Shown piece after piece: positions 16,782-25,262 of a stretch of DNA of 64,000 nt. The first letter of the stretch is position 1. Each line of letters begins with the position of its first letter. The DNA comes from Usitatibacter palustris (GTDB lineage Bacteria > Pseudomonadota > Gammaproteobacteria > Burkholderiales > Usitatibacteraceae). The translations under genes and the position numbers were made by a program. A model generated the notes under the pieces. The model had not been told where the DNA came from. It did not search any database and worked only from the letters and a program-made list of their open reading frames with translations. Location of the stretch: contig NZ_CP053073.1 in assembly GCF_013003985.1 (NCBI RefSeq), positions 1,550,001 through 1,614,000 of the forward strand. The letters are read 5' to 3'.

Positions 16782-16795
16782 CTAACATTTGTTAG
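16782..16795. promoter_or_regulatory. Dyad upstream of the helicase/DarT/DraG operon
   Basis: CTAACATTTGTTAG: six-base perfect arms around two bases, about 70 bases before the helicase start and 43 bases before hutU on the other strand. It is a candidate operator for either gene. No regulator gene is encoded next to it. Confidence 0.4.
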
Positions 16796-16863
16796 TCTGC
16801 TCAACCTTGGCAAGGCGCCAGCGCGCAATCGCCATCCACTAGAAGAGCGGAAGGAATGCTCCG

Positions 16864-18267
16864 ATGAAAGCTCTGTTAAGTATCAAGCCAACCCCTGAGC
16901 AGCTGAAAATCTTCGCGCGCGTTCGGCCGGGGGTGGAGGTTATCCGCGGCGCGGCCGGCAGCGGAAAGACAACCACCGCGATTCTCAAGCTTCAAGCCAA
17001 TCTCGCGGTCTTCCTCAGGCGAAAGGACCGGATGGCAAAGAAGCCGCCCGTCCGAGTCCTTGTTCTCACATTCAACAGGACGCTCAAGGGGTACTTGGAG
17101 TCGCTTGTCAGGGCTCAGGCGGCCGAGTCGGAGAAAATTGAAATCACCATCGATACGTTCGCGCATTGGGCGCGTGACGCGTTGGACAAGCCAGCTATGG
17201 TTGCAGATGGTGCGCGAAAGCGCTCGCTCCAGACGCTCGGTAGTGAGCTCGGTCTTGGGGATTTCTTGATTGAAGAGACGGACTACTTGACGGGTAGATT
17301 CCTGTCCGAAAAGTTGGAGTCGTACACGACAACGCCGCGCGAGGGGAGAGGAAACACACCAAGGGTCGACAAAGCCCTGCGCGAGAGGCTTCTTTCCGAA
17401 GTCGTTGTGCCCTACGACAAATGGAAGAGAAAGAATAACGTCAACGACTGGAACGACTTGGCCCTCGCTTTGGCGAAGGAAAAACTCTTCGAATACGACA
17501 TCGTTGTGGTCGATGAGACACAAGACTTCTCTGCGAACCAGGTGCGAGCAGTAATGAACCAGCTCGCCGACGTTCACTCGGTCACGTTCATTCTAGATAC
17601 GGCCCAGAGAATCTATCCGCGTGGCTTCAAATGGCAGGAGGTGGGGATTGTTCTGCGACCAGAGAATAGCCACCGACTCGAGAGGAACTACCGAAATACC
17701 AAGCAAATCGCTGCGTTCGCCGCGTCAATGCTCGCCGGAGTAGAGGCCGATGACGACTACACAATTCCGGACCTCGAGCGGTGCGAAGCGGTCGGACCCA
17801 AACCTATCCTTCTGGAAGGAAAGTACTCGGCCCAAGTGGGCTATGCGCTGGGGCTCTTGGCGAAGTCCAAGATTGACTTGAAGGAGGATTCTGTCGCATT
17901 CCTCCATCCGAAAGGTGGGGGATGGTTTGACTACCTACGCGCGGCCTTGAGCAACAAGGGATTGCCATTTGTGGAGCTAACGCGCGAAGCGGAGTGGCCT
18001 AAGGGACCCGAAAACATCGCACTATCAACCATGCATTCGGCGAAGGGGCTTGAGTTCGATCATGTGTTCATTCTGGGCGTGAACGCGGGGTCCTTTCCCG
18101 AGGGCGAGTTCGATCCAGCAGATGATCGACAGATCACTGCGAGAAAGCTTGTTGCGATGGCCGTTAGTCGGGCGAGAAAATCGGTGATAGTCGGATTCAA
18201 GGCCGACGATAGGTCGGCCCTCATAGACTACTTCGACAAACCAACTTATACGCTGGTGAAGGTGTGA
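16864..18267 (+). CDS. SF1 (UvrD/Rep-like) DNA helicase, accessory operon gene 1
   Basis: A 467-residue superfamily 1 helicase, short compared with UvrD (~720). Visible motifs are: Walker A GAAGSGKTTTA (29-39); motif Ia VLVLTFNRTLKGYL; Walker B VVVDETQDFS (214-223); LERNYRNT (272-279); TMHSAKGLEFDHVFI (389-403); and VAMAVSRARKS with the arginine finger (about 430-440). It probably unwinds or translocates on DNA using ATP. Its stop overlaps the next gene by four bases (GTGA), so it is translationally coupled to a DarT-like DNA ADP-ribosyltransferase. Base composition is clearly lower in GC than its neighbours (28 of 60 bases at 17401-17460), indicating transfer. It is the first gene of the candidate new system. 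Confidence 0.88.
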   Translation: MKALLSIKPTPEQLKIFARVRPGVEVIRGAAGSGKTTTAILKLQANLAVFLRRKDRMAKKPPVRVLVLTFNRTLKGYLESLVRAQAAESEKIEITIDTFAHWARDALDKPAMVADGARKRSLQTLGSELGLGDFLIEETDYLTGRFLSEKLESYTTTPREGRGNTPRVDKALRERLLSEVVVPYDKWKRKNNVNDWNDLALALAKEKLFEYDIVVVDETQDFSANQVRAVMNQLADVHSVTFILDTAQRIYPRGFKWQEVGIVLRPENSHRLERNYRNTKQIAAFAASMLAGVEADDDYTIPDLERCEAVGPKPILLEGKYSAQVGYALGLLAKSKIDLKEDSVAFLHPKGGGWFDYLRAALSNKGLPFVELTREAEWPKGPENIALSTMHSAKGLEFDHVFILGVNAGSFPEGEFDPADDRQITARKLVAMAVSRARKSVIVGFKADDRSALIDYFDKPTYTLVKV

Positions 18268-18905
18268 GCGTAGGCAAGGTAGTTGCCGAAAGGGCGATTC
18301 GGGACCTTCTCCATTTCACTACGAGCAAGGGCCTTCTCGGAATCTTGCAGTCGCGTGCTCTTCGCGCGCGTGCGCGATTGGGGCGAGACCAGCAACTCGA
18401 GTACATATTTAGCCCCAACGCGGCATTTCGCAAGGACGAAGCTTGGCTTGACTACGTGAATCTCTCGGTGTCTTGGATAAACCACGCGTTCTTCGCTATT
18501 GCGGCGGAGAAATGGCACAAAGGAAAAGACATTTGGTGGTGCATCTTGGCTTTCCCAGCCGATCTAATGAACGACGAGGACGTATACTTTACGACGACGA
18601 ACAATATGTACTCCGGCGTAAGTAGGGCTCGCGGAGAAGCGGGGCTATCAGGAATGTTTGCTCCTTCGATAGTGCAGTGGCGCGGGAGGGTCGTTACGAG
18701 GCCACTTCGGCTGCCGGCGAGCTTTACGACCTGCAGCCAGGCTGAGGTCCTCTATCGAGGTGAAGTGCCGACCACAAGGCTCCTACGCGTCTACGTGGCT
18801 ACGGAAGAGCATGCTGACGAGGTCGAGGGAATGCGTGCTGTGACGCAACATGCGCCGATTGAGGTTGTCGTTGATCCGAGTCTCTTTGAGCCGCGAAAAG
18901 TATGA
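18264..18905 (+). CDS. DarT-like (DUF4433) ADP-ribosyltransferase, accessory operon gene 2
   Basis: A 213-residue protein that fits the DarT/DUF4433 family of toxins, which transfer ADP-ribose from NAD to bases of single-stranded DNA. Supporting features in order: LLHFTTSKGLLGIL near residue 15 (NAD-binding His), LDYVNLSVSWINHAFF (62-77), WWCILAFP (91-98), a conserved TTTNNMYS patch (110-117), GMFAP (130-134), and a late QAEVLY with the probable catalytic Glu161. The match is by motif order, not high identity. GTG 18264 overlaps the helicase and the stop overlaps the glycohydrolase (ATGA), so all three are made together. Partner DarG macrodomain proteins are absent; the next gene is a different ADP-ribose eraser. 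Confidence 0.7.
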   Translation: MSVGKVVAERAIRDLLHFTTSKGLLGILQSRALRARARLGRDQQLEYIFSPNAAFRKDEAWLDYVNLSVSWINHAFFAIAAEKWHKGKDIWWCILAFPADLMNDEDVYFTTTNNMYSGVSRARGEAGLSGMFAPSIVQWRGRVVTRPLRLPASFTTCSQAEVLYRGEVPTTRLLRVYVATEEHADEVEGMRAVTQHAPIEVVVDPSLFEPRKV

Positions 18906-20563
18906 GACCTGATATTCGTGCCCGGGTTGTTCGATCCGCTCTATGGGCAGCCTATGGTGACGCGCTCGGGTTCATCTCGGAGATGACCGACGACGGAGGT
19001 CTGGCCCGCCGACTCAAAGGTGGGCACCTTGTTCGTACTGTGGGATGGAAAAGAATGGTGGGCGGGAAGTTTGGTGCGTTCGTCGATCTGCCTAGCGGGT
19101 GCTACTCAGACGACACACAACTCCGACTTGCCACCTCCCGCTGCATACGGGCAGACGGTCATTTCGATGTTGAGGCGTTCGCAAAGGTCGAGTTGCCCGT
19201 GTGGCTTGCATACGCTCTCGGAGCGGGGGCGGCGTCCAAGTCGGCCGCTGAGGCGCTTGCCAGTCGCAACACGACGTGGTTCAACAACTTCTTTTCGCGG
19301 GCGAGAAGCCAGTACATCAACAGCGGCGGCAATGGAGCCGCCATGCGCATACAGCCACACGTGTGGGCTCGTGCAAGCAGCAGTGACACTCTGGGCCTCG
19401 TCCGAGACGTCGTTAGGAACTCCATTTGTTCGCATGGACACATCCGGGGCATTGCCGGGGCGGTCGTTCACGCACTCGCGTTGCAACATGCCCTGTTGAC
19501 GAACGAGATTCCCGGGCCAGACATTTGGGAGGAGATCGTGTCTGATTTGGCCACGATCGGTGCTGCGGTCGGTCATGATCCCGAGTTGAGTGCATTCTGG
19601 CTTCCCCATTGGGAACACGAGACAAAGGCCTCGCTTCCCGCTGCCATACGATCTGTTCAAGACGAACTTCGCCGTGACCTGCGCATCGTGCGCAAGTCAC
19701 TTGATGCGTCTGATGCCACTGCCTCTTACGCACGTTCAGCGCAGGATCTTGGAGCGCTAGAGCCATCTTCAAGGGGCTCGGGCACAAAGACAGCGCTCCT
19801 ATCGCTGTTGTCGTGCTGGCTGTTCAGAATGGACGGGCCGAATTCGGCGATCGTTTCTGTCTCCGGCCTCGTGGGCAGCGACACGGATAGCATCGCTACG
19901 ATGGTTGGCGCAGTCATGGGTGCCGTTGCTATTGAGGAACCCGGCGAGACGCTGGCAGATCGGGAGTACATCGAGACTGAGGCGGTGCGATTGGCGGACA
20001 TTGCGGGGGGAAAGACTACGAGTTCGTTCATGTACCCCGATCCGCTAGTCTGGATCGCACCGAAGAACGCACTGGATTGCGTTGGGACTTGGAGTGGCGA
20101 GCCGTACCTTGCCGGGCTTGGTAGGCTTGAGTTTTCCGGCGAGCCTGTTGGATCGAAGTCAGCAAAGGATGAATCAGTATGGCAATGGGCGCGCCTTGAT
20201 TTTGGCCAGAGAGTCCTTTGCAAGCGCCGCCGCAAGCTTCGCCCCCTACCAGAAGAGTCGCGCCCACAGTCTGAGGAAGTAAGAATGGAGATCCGAGTCA
20301 ACGAGCAGCAGTTGCGAGCCTATGAGAATGATCGTCGATCGCTGGACCTCTTTTCCGAGACGCGAACTGTTGAGGTCGCCCCTGCGGGCAGCAAGACCCT
20401 GGATCAGCTCACTGATGAGGCTATCAAGTCTGGATTCGATCCAGCGGTGATCGGCCAGCACCTCTTGGAATTGGCTCAAAGGGACGGGGAGATCGAGCTT
20501 GGGATCGCATATGTGTCGATTCTGTTAAAAGCACGGAAGGCACGAATCAAGAACAAGCGTTAG
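18902..20563 (+). CDS. DraG-like ADP-ribosylglycohydrolase with extra C-terminal domain, accessory operon gene 3
   Basis: A 553-residue protein. The N-terminal 1-345 is an ADP-ribosylglycohydrolase (ARH/DraG) fold that removes ADP-ribose from targets. The two acidic metal-binding motifs are present: YSDDTQLRLATSR (SDDT, 69-72) and GLVGSDTDSIATMVGAVMGA (325-330); GGNGAAMRI (142-150) is also typical. The usual family length is about 300, so residues about 380-553 are an additional region of unknown function, with a basic stretch (KRRRKLRP) and a helical C-terminus. It probably neutralises the DarT-like enzyme encoded immediately upstream (four-base overlap), acting as antitoxin. Low GC as for its partners. 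Confidence 0.82.
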   Translation: MRPDIRARVVRSALWAAYGDALGFISEMTDDGGLARRLKGGHLVRTVGWKRMVGGKFGAFVDLPSGCYSDDTQLRLATSRCIRADGHFDVEAFAKVELPVWLAYALGAGAASKSAAEALASRNTTWFNNFFSRARSQYINSGGNGAAMRIQPHVWARASSSDTLGLVRDVVRNSICSHGHIRGIAGAVVHALALQHALLTNEIPGPDIWEEIVSDLATIGAAVGHDPELSAFWLPHWEHETKASLPAAIRSVQDELRRDLRIVRKSLDASDATASYARSAQDLGALEPSSRGSGTKTALLSLLSCWLFRMDGPNSAIVSVSGLVGSDTDSIATMVGAVMGAVAIEEPGETLADREYIETEAVRLADIAGGKTTSSFMYPDPLVWIAPKNALDCVGTWSGEPYLAGLGRLEFSGEPVGSKSAKDESVWQWARLDFGQRVLCKRRRKLRPLPEESRPQSEEVRMEIRVNEQQLRAYENDRRSLDLFSETRTVEVAPAGSKTLDQLTDEAIKSGFDPAVIGQHLLELAQRDGEIELGIAYVSILLKARKARIKNKR

Positions 20564-20612
20564 GTTGCCCTGCCCGTCAAATCAGGTGTCTGGCCACCAC
20601 GGCCTCGTTCCA

Positions 20613-20996
20613 GTGCCACTCGTGACGCTGACGATTCGCAAAGGGAAATCGAAGGCCTTCAAGGACGCAGTCTTCGCCGGCATCCACACGGGCCTGGTCA
20701 ACTCGGGCGTCCCCGAGACCGACAAGTTCCAGCGCGTGCTCGAGCTCGGGCCCGACGACTTCCGCTACCACCCCGAGTATCCCGACCTCACCTCGAAGCG
20801 CGACGACGACTTCGTGCTCATCGAGATCCTGCTCTCGGCCGGACGCAGCGTGAAGATCAAGAAGAAGATCCTCGCCGATGCGATCGCAGCACTGGCGAAG
20901 GACCCGGGGCTGAACCCCGAGAACGTGATGATCGTCTTCAAGGAGACGACCTGGGAGAACTGGTCGTTCGCGGGCGGGCGGCAGATCCACGTTTGA
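20613..20996 (+). CDS. Tautomerase-superfamily protein with GTG start preceding Pro-1
   Basis: A 127-residue protein of the 4-oxalocrotonate-tautomerase-like superfamily (Tautomerase_2 type). The family uses an N-terminal proline exposed after removal of fMet. The GTG at 20613 is followed directly by CCA, giving (f)Met-Pro-Leu-Val-Thr, so this start places Pro at position 1; longer in-frame starts upstream would bury it and are rejected. Other family features are ETDKFQRVLELGPDDFRYHP and a C-terminal MIVFKETTWENWSFAGG. GC-rich codon use returns here, so it is probably not part of the preceding accessory operon. Confidence 0.78.
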   Translation: MPLVTLTIRKGKSKAFKDAVFAGIHTGLVNSGVPETDKFQRVLELGPDDFRYHPEYPDLTSKRDDDFVLIEILLSAGRSVKIKKKILADAIAALAKDPGLNPENVMIVFKETTWENWSFAGGRQIHV

Positions 20997-21053
20997 CGGG
21001 CTGCGCAGCTTGGCGCGTGTCAACGTGTGGCAGGATATGAGCATTGTGGAGAA

Positions 21054-21245
21054 ATGACCGTGCCCAGCCCCAAAGACGACCTCACTCGGCTCATCCAGAG
21101 CCTGCCGGACGAAAGTTCGGCCGACGAGATCGTGCGCGAGCTGGCACTCCACGTCATGATCGAACGCGGCCTTGCGGATTCGGATGCGAGGCGCACCATT
21201 TCGAACGACGAAATGGGGCAACGCATTCGGTCATGGCCGAAATAG
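21054..21245 (+). CDS. Antitoxin of ParDE/RelBE-like pair
   Basis: A 63-residue acidic-then-basic small protein whose gene overlaps that of a ParE/RelE-type toxin by 13 bases. It is helical (IVRELALHVMIERGLADSDA) and ends with a basic tail (GQRIRSWPK), as expected for a protein that binds its operator and wraps its toxin. ATG 21054 is preceded by GGAGA. Family assignment rests mainly on size and context. Confidence 0.65.
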   Translation: MTVPSPKDDLTRLIQSLPDESSADEIVRELALHVMIERGLADSDARRTISNDEMGQRIRSWPK

Positions 21246-21526
21246 CCTGGACCGCCGAGGCGCTCCGCTGGCTCGAGGACATCTTTGAGCACATTGCGGC
21301 CGACAACCCCGATGCCGCCACGCGAACCGTCCTGGGGATCTACGAGCGCGCCCAGTCGATTGCGCGCCATCCCGAAATCGGAGCTCGGTATCTGCGTTCC
21401 CAAAGAAACATCCGGATCGTGCTCTACGAGCACTTTCGGATCGCCTACTTGATCAAGGCGGACGGGAACGTCGACATTCTCGGCGTCTTCCACGGCGCGT
21501 TGGATATCGCGAAGTACCCGCTTTAG
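21233..21526 (+). CDS. ParE/RelE-superfamily toxin
   Basis: A 97-residue basic protein with the ParE/RelE fold pattern: N-terminal [26 protein letters not shown], then [10 protein letters not shown], and a final strand pair [17 protein letters not shown] and [13 protein letters not shown]. ParE members poison DNA gyrase and RelE members cleave mRNA on the ribosome; the sequence alone does not decide which. Its start lies inside the antitoxin gene, giving translational coupling. Together they form a small type II module at the end of the accessory region. Confidence 0.8.
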   Translation: MAEIAWTAEALRWLEDIFEHIAADNPDAATRTVLGIYERAQSIARHPEIGARYLRSQRNIRIVLYEHFRIAYLIKADGNVDILGVFHGALDIAKYPL

Positions 21527-21618
21527 TGCTGCGCGCGGTAGAAATGTGGTCCTCGTCCTACGCGGGCACGGGCCACCGTCTGCTGGTGACCCGGTGCATC
21601 GCGGACGATCATCACGCG

Positions 21619-22941
21619 ATGAACGCGCAAACCTGTCAGTGGCTCCTTCGCGCCGGCGTCGCCGGCCTTTTCGCGCTCGCCGGGTGCTCGGCCTCTTCAC
21701 CACCGATTACGCCCTCGCAAGGTGTGGGCGTTTCGCCCACGCTGCCCGCGCCCTCGACGAGCCTCATCCCCACCGTCTCCATCGCGCCGGCCGTAGGTTG
21801 GCCTGCAGGAGCAACGCCTAAACCCGCCGCAGGCCTCGCCGTCACCGCCTTCGCAACCGGCCTCGATCATCCGCGCTGGATTCACGTTTTGCCCAATGGT
21901 GACGTCCTGGTGGCTGAATCCAATGGCCCGCCCAAGGACCCCAAGAGCCTGAAAGCGTGGGCGATGAAGGAGGTCAAGAAGCGAGCCGGTGCGGGGGTGC
22001 CGAGCGCCAACCGAATTACTCTGCTGCGCGACGTGGACGGCGATGGCGTGGCGGAAACGCGGCATGTCTTCCTCGAGGGACTGAACTCCCCCTTCGGCAT
22101 GGCGCTCGTCGGCGACTCGCTGTACGTCGCCAATACCGACGCGATCCTTCGCTTTCCGTATCGCACGGGTGACCTGCGCGCGACCGGCACGGGCGAAGTC
22201 GTCGTCGCACTCCCCGCGGGTCCGATCAACCACCATTGGACGAAGAACATCATCGCGAGCGCCGATGGCCGGCGCCTGTACGCGACCGTGGGTTCGAACA
22301 GCAACATCGCCGAGAACGGGATCGAGGAAGAGAAGGAGCGCGCGGCGATTCTCGAGGTCGATCCCGCGAAGAAGACCTATCGCGTCTTCGCCTCAGGCCT
22401 GCGCAATCCCAACGGCCTGGGATGGGAACCGAAATCCGGAAAACTCTGGACTGTCGTGAACGAGCGCGACGAGCTCGGCGATGACCTCGTGCCCGACTAC
22501 CTCACGTCGGTGAAGGACGGCGCCTTCTACGGTTGGCCGTTCAGCTACTACGGGCAGCACGTCGATACGCGCGTGAAGCCGCAGCGTCCGGATCTCGTTG
22601 CGGCAGCGGTGGCGCCCGACTTCGCTCTGGGCTCGCACGTCGCACCCCTCGGCCTCGCGTTCAACGATTCACCACGATGGCCCGAGGCGTTTCGCAGCGG
22701 CGCCTTCGTCGGCAATCACGGGTCGTGGAACCGGACGCCGAAATCCGGCTACCAGGTGGTCTTCGTTTCGTTCGTGGACGGTATGCCCCGCGGCCTGCCC
22801 GTGGAAGTGCTGGGCGGATTCGTGAACGCGGAAGGCAACGCGATGGGTCGCCCTGTCGGCGTCGCGATGGATCGCCGCGGGGGACTTCTCGTGGCCGACG
22901 ATGTCGGGAACGTGATCTGGCGAGTGGGCGTCGCGCGCTGA
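21619..22941 (+). CDS. Sorbosone/glucose dehydrogenase-like beta-propeller lipoprotein
   Basis: A 440-residue protein with a lipoprotein signal ([15 protein letters not shown], lipobox LAGC), a Pro/Ser-rich linker (to about residue 75), and a beta-propeller of the PQQ-dependent glucose/L-sorbosone dehydrogenase type. Typical stretches are [63 protein letters not shown], and the GNHGSWNR and [20 protein letters not shown] repeats. It probably oxidises a sugar or aldose in the periplasm, if it binds PQQ. ATG 21619 was chosen because it begins the signal peptide; the frame is open upstream without a sensible start. Confidence 0.8.
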   Translation: MNAQTCQWLLRAGVAGLFALAGCSASSPPITPSQGVGVSPTLPAPSTSLIPTVSIAPAVGWPAGATPKPAAGLAVTAFATGLDHPRWIHVLPNGDVLVAESNGPPKDPKSLKAWAMKEVKKRAGAGVPSANRITLLRDVDGDGVAETRHVFLEGLNSPFGMALVGDSLYVANTDAILRFPYRTGDLRATGTGEVVVALPAGPINHHWTKNIIASADGRRLYATVGSNSNIAENGIEEEKERAAILEVDPAKKTYRVFASGLRNPNGLGWEPKSGKLWTVVNERDELGDDLVPDYLTSVKDGAFYGWPFSYYGQHVDTRVKPQRPDLVAAAVAPDFALGSHVAPLGLAFNDSPRWPEAFRSGAFVGNHGSWNRTPKSGYQVVFVSFVDGMPRGLPVEVLGGFVNAEGNAMGRPVGVAMDRRGGLLVADDVGNVIWRVGVAR

Positions 22942-23054
22942 CTTAGTGGAGCACTTCATCGACGCGCCCAGGTGAACCTGATAGGTTCCTGAGGCAGCCC
23001 CGCCCGCTGGCTGTGCAGCCGTCTCCGCGAGCACAAACAGCAACGAGGATTCCA

Positions 23055-23930
23055 ATGAGATTGCTTTCCACGATGATGCTCTGTGGTGCCACGGCGCTCG
23101 CACTCCTTTCCGGCACCAGCGCAACGGCGAAGTCCTTCCTGAAGTCCGGCGAGTACCTGCGCAACGACCAGATGCTCGTTTCCGAGAACCGCGCGTTCTT
23201 CGCGTACATGCAGGGCGACGGGAATTTCGTCGTCTACAAGGGCACGAGCTTCCAGGACATGTATGGCGCGCTTTGGGCGACCGGCGCCCAGGGCGGCGGC
23301 CAGTACTTCGCCATCCAGCAAGGTGACGGCAACTTCGCCATATACAAAGGAACGGGGCCTGCGGACAACAAGGGGCTCGTGTGGGATCACCGGCGAACCG
23401 GTGCGAACGGACAAGCGTTCACCATCCTCCAGGACAGCGGCAACCTCTGCACGTACAAGGGCACGGGCCCGAGCGACAACAAGGGCCTCCTGTGGTGCAG
23501 CGACAAGTACGCCACGGTCACCTGGTTGCCCGACGGCAAGAACATCGCATTGGCCTATCACACGAGCAGCCGCATCGTCTTCGATGCGAGGAACGGCGGC
23601 CTGGCGCTGATGAACGCCAGCCAACGCTATGCCTTCCGCCCCGATGGCACGATCCGCCAGGCCGCGGACAGCTCCAAGTGCCTGCGCACGGAAGCCAACG
23701 GCATCGTCTCGCTGGGAAAATGCGACGGATCCCAATACGCCACCGGTTGGATCTATAACCCGGCCGACAAGTCCCTTCGCAAAGCGAACAACCCGAGGGC
23801 TTGTCTCATGAGCGGCAACGACGGCGCCAACATGTCCGTCCCCACGTACGATGCGGGCCACCTGTGTCCGCTGGAGAACCCGGCGCCGACGGCGAACAAG
23901 GATCACGCGAGGTGGGTCCTCGTCCCTTAG
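23055..23930 (+). CDS. Secreted bulb-lectin plus ricin-type lectin protein
   Basis: A 291-residue exported protein: signal peptide about 1-25, then a bulb-type lectin domain (about 26-150) with QGDGNFVVY, QGDGNFAIY and QDSGNLCTY motifs and the spacer GTGPADNKG. A C-terminal region (about 165-291) resembles a partial ricin-type beta-trefoil (CLRTEANGIVSLGKC, GWIYNP, RACLM). It is a paralogue in part of the proteins at 11871 and 29195 (the GTGPSDNKGLLWC spacer is nearly the same), but lacks their four-Cys C-terminal domain. It probably binds carbohydrate outside the cytoplasm. Confidence 0.78.
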   Translation: MRLLSTMMLCGATALALLSGTSATAKSFLKSGEYLRNDQMLVSENRAFFAYMQGDGNFVVYKGTSFQDMYGALWATGAQGGGQYFAIQQGDGNFAIYKGTGPADNKGLVWDHRRTGANGQAFTILQDSGNLCTYKGTGPSDNKGLLWCSDKYATVTWLPDGKNIALAYHTSSRIVFDARNGGLALMNASQRYAFRPDGTIRQAADSSKCLRTEANGIVSLGKCDGSQYATGWIYNPADKSLRKANNPRACLMSGNDGANMSVPTYDAGHLCPLENPAPTANKDHARWVLVP

Positions 23931-23945
23931 GGAAGGGGGAGCCGA

Positions 23946-24797
23946 CTACTTCTGTTTCGACTTGAGGGCGGCCAGCGCGGCGCTTAGCGGCCTGCGCGTT
24001 CCATCGACGGGCCAGTGTTGAGCGGTGGCGTAGTCGAGTAGCTCGCTGACCCGATCCGAAGACAGTGGATGCGTCTGCAGCATCGCAAGCCGCATCGAAT
24101 CCGAGCCGCCTTCCGCTCCGAGCATCGTGAAGAGCTCCTTCGGCCCGCCCGCATGGCCGTAGAGCTTGTTCACGGCCGCGAGCGCTTCGCGATCGGCGTC
24201 GCGCTCCTGGCTTCGCGAGAAGGTGAGCAGGGTGACGCCGCCCACGAGGTTGGTGAGGTCTCCGCCCGAACTGCCACTGAAACCAACGGCCGTGAGCAGC
24301 ACGCCAATGGCCACGCCGCGACCGGCAGCGCGAACCGGATGCCGCAGCTTCACGTGCGCGATCTCATGCGCGATCACGAGGGCGAGCGTGTTCTCGTCGG
24401 GCATGCGCGCGATGAGCCCGCGATTCACGAACACCTGGCCGCCGAGGGTCGCGAACGCGTTGACCATCTCGGAATCGACCAGATGGAAGCGAATCGCCAT
24501 CCCGGGCTCGAGTGACATCGCAGCTTCGACGCGTGCGCCGAGTTCGCGCAGGGCCAATGCTGCCTTGTCCTGCGCGGGATCATCGGCCTTGGAAGGCGGC
24601 GAGACGCGCTCGGCGACGAGTTCGCGCTCGACCGCATACGGCAAGCGCGCCGCCAGCTCCGCCGCGAAGTACCCCACCGCCGCAATCGTCACGACGACAG
24701 CCGTCGTCGCGCCGATCACGAGCCACGCAAACTCCTTGAGCGGGTGTTCCTCCGAGTAGTTGACCGTCTCGTCGGGAACCCGGTTCTCGTAGTTCAC
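23946..24797 (-). CDS. M48-family membrane metallopeptidase
   Basis: A 283-residue protein with one N-terminal membrane helix (about 22-45) and a zinc protease domain with the HEIAH motif (residues 144-148, ALVIAHEIAHVKLRHP). The third ligand Glu lies in SRSQERDADREAL (near residue 196). M48 proteases such as HtpX/BepA act in envelope protein quality control. The GTG at 24797 overlaps the stop of the upstream YbjQ-like gene by four bases (GTGA), so it is the third gene of a coupled operon with two YbjQ-type proteins. Confidence 0.85.
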   Translation of the reverse strand: MNYENRVPDETVNYSEEHPLKEFAWLVIGATTAVVVTIAAVGYFAAELAARLPYAVERELVAERVSPPSKADDPAQDKAALALRELGARVEAAMSLEPGMAIRFHLVDSEMVNAFATLGGQVFVNRGLIARMPDENTLALVIAHEIAHVKLRHPVRAAGRGVAIGVLLTAVGFSGSSGGDLTNLVGGVTLLTFSRSQERDADREALAAVNKLYGHAGGPKELFTMLGAEGGSDSMRLAMLQTHPLSSDRVSELLDYATAQHWPVDGTRRPLSAALAALKSKQK

Positions 24798-25258
24798 TTC
24801 GGGGGAATCAGCGCCGTTCCGTACGCGAGGATCTCGAAGGCCGGGACGGCGCCGCGGTTGCCCGAGATCGACGTGCTCTCGTACTTCACGTTGACGATGA
24901 GCTTCGAGCCCAGGCGCCGCGCTTCCGTCTTCATGCGCAACGTCGCCTCGCGCCGGCCGCGGTCGAGCAGCGTCTCGTAGCCGCGCGAACGTCCGCCGAT
25001 GAAGCTGCGAAGGCCGAACACGAACTTCTTGAAGTAATCCGACGAGATCACGACGTGGCCGGTGACGAGCTGGCAATCCTGGCGCGTCGCCATGTCCGGC
25101 GGGAAGCGCGAGCCGAAGAGCAGCACCGACGCATACGCGGTCTCGCGCTGGCGGATCGAGGCGTAGTGGTTCGCCTCCAGGAACCGGCCGACGCCGAACC
25201 CCAGCGCCAGCAGGAACAGGAACATGAACCATTCGAAGTAGTGGAAGAAGATCTCCAT
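24794..25258 (-). CDS. Membrane-anchored YbjQ-like protein
   Basis: A 154-residue protein with one N-terminal membrane helix (FMFLFLLALGFGVGRFL) and a soluble domain of the YbjQ/DUF74 kind. This is recognised by the C-terminal GSKLIVNVKYEST followed by AFEILAYGTALIP, very like the neighbouring cytosolic paralogue (ANAVINVRFATT, AEILAYGTAVV). The family (UPF0145) is suspected to bind heavy metals or act as a small ring-forming scaffold; no biochemical role is firm. It is coupled to the protease gene. Confidence 0.7.
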   Translation of the reverse strand: MEIFFHYFEWFMFLFLLALGFGVGRFLEANHYASIRQRETAYASVLLFGSRFPPDMATRQDCQLVTGHVVISSDYFKKFVFGLRSFIGGRSRGYETLLDRGRREATLRMKTEARRLGSKLIVNVKYESTSISGNRGAVPAFEILAYGTALIPPK

Positions 25259-25262
25259 GGCG

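Noticed and set aside
18264..18905. Gene 2 of the accessory operon as an ordinary metabolic enzyme or PARP-like protein-modifying enzyme.
   Set aside because: The motif order (HFTT, DYVNLSV, TTTNN, late QAE) fits DarT/DUF4433 better than other groups; still only moderate confidence.
16864..20563. Prophage or integrative element around the accessory operon.
   Set aside because: No integrase, phage structural genes, direct repeats or tRNA target were seen.
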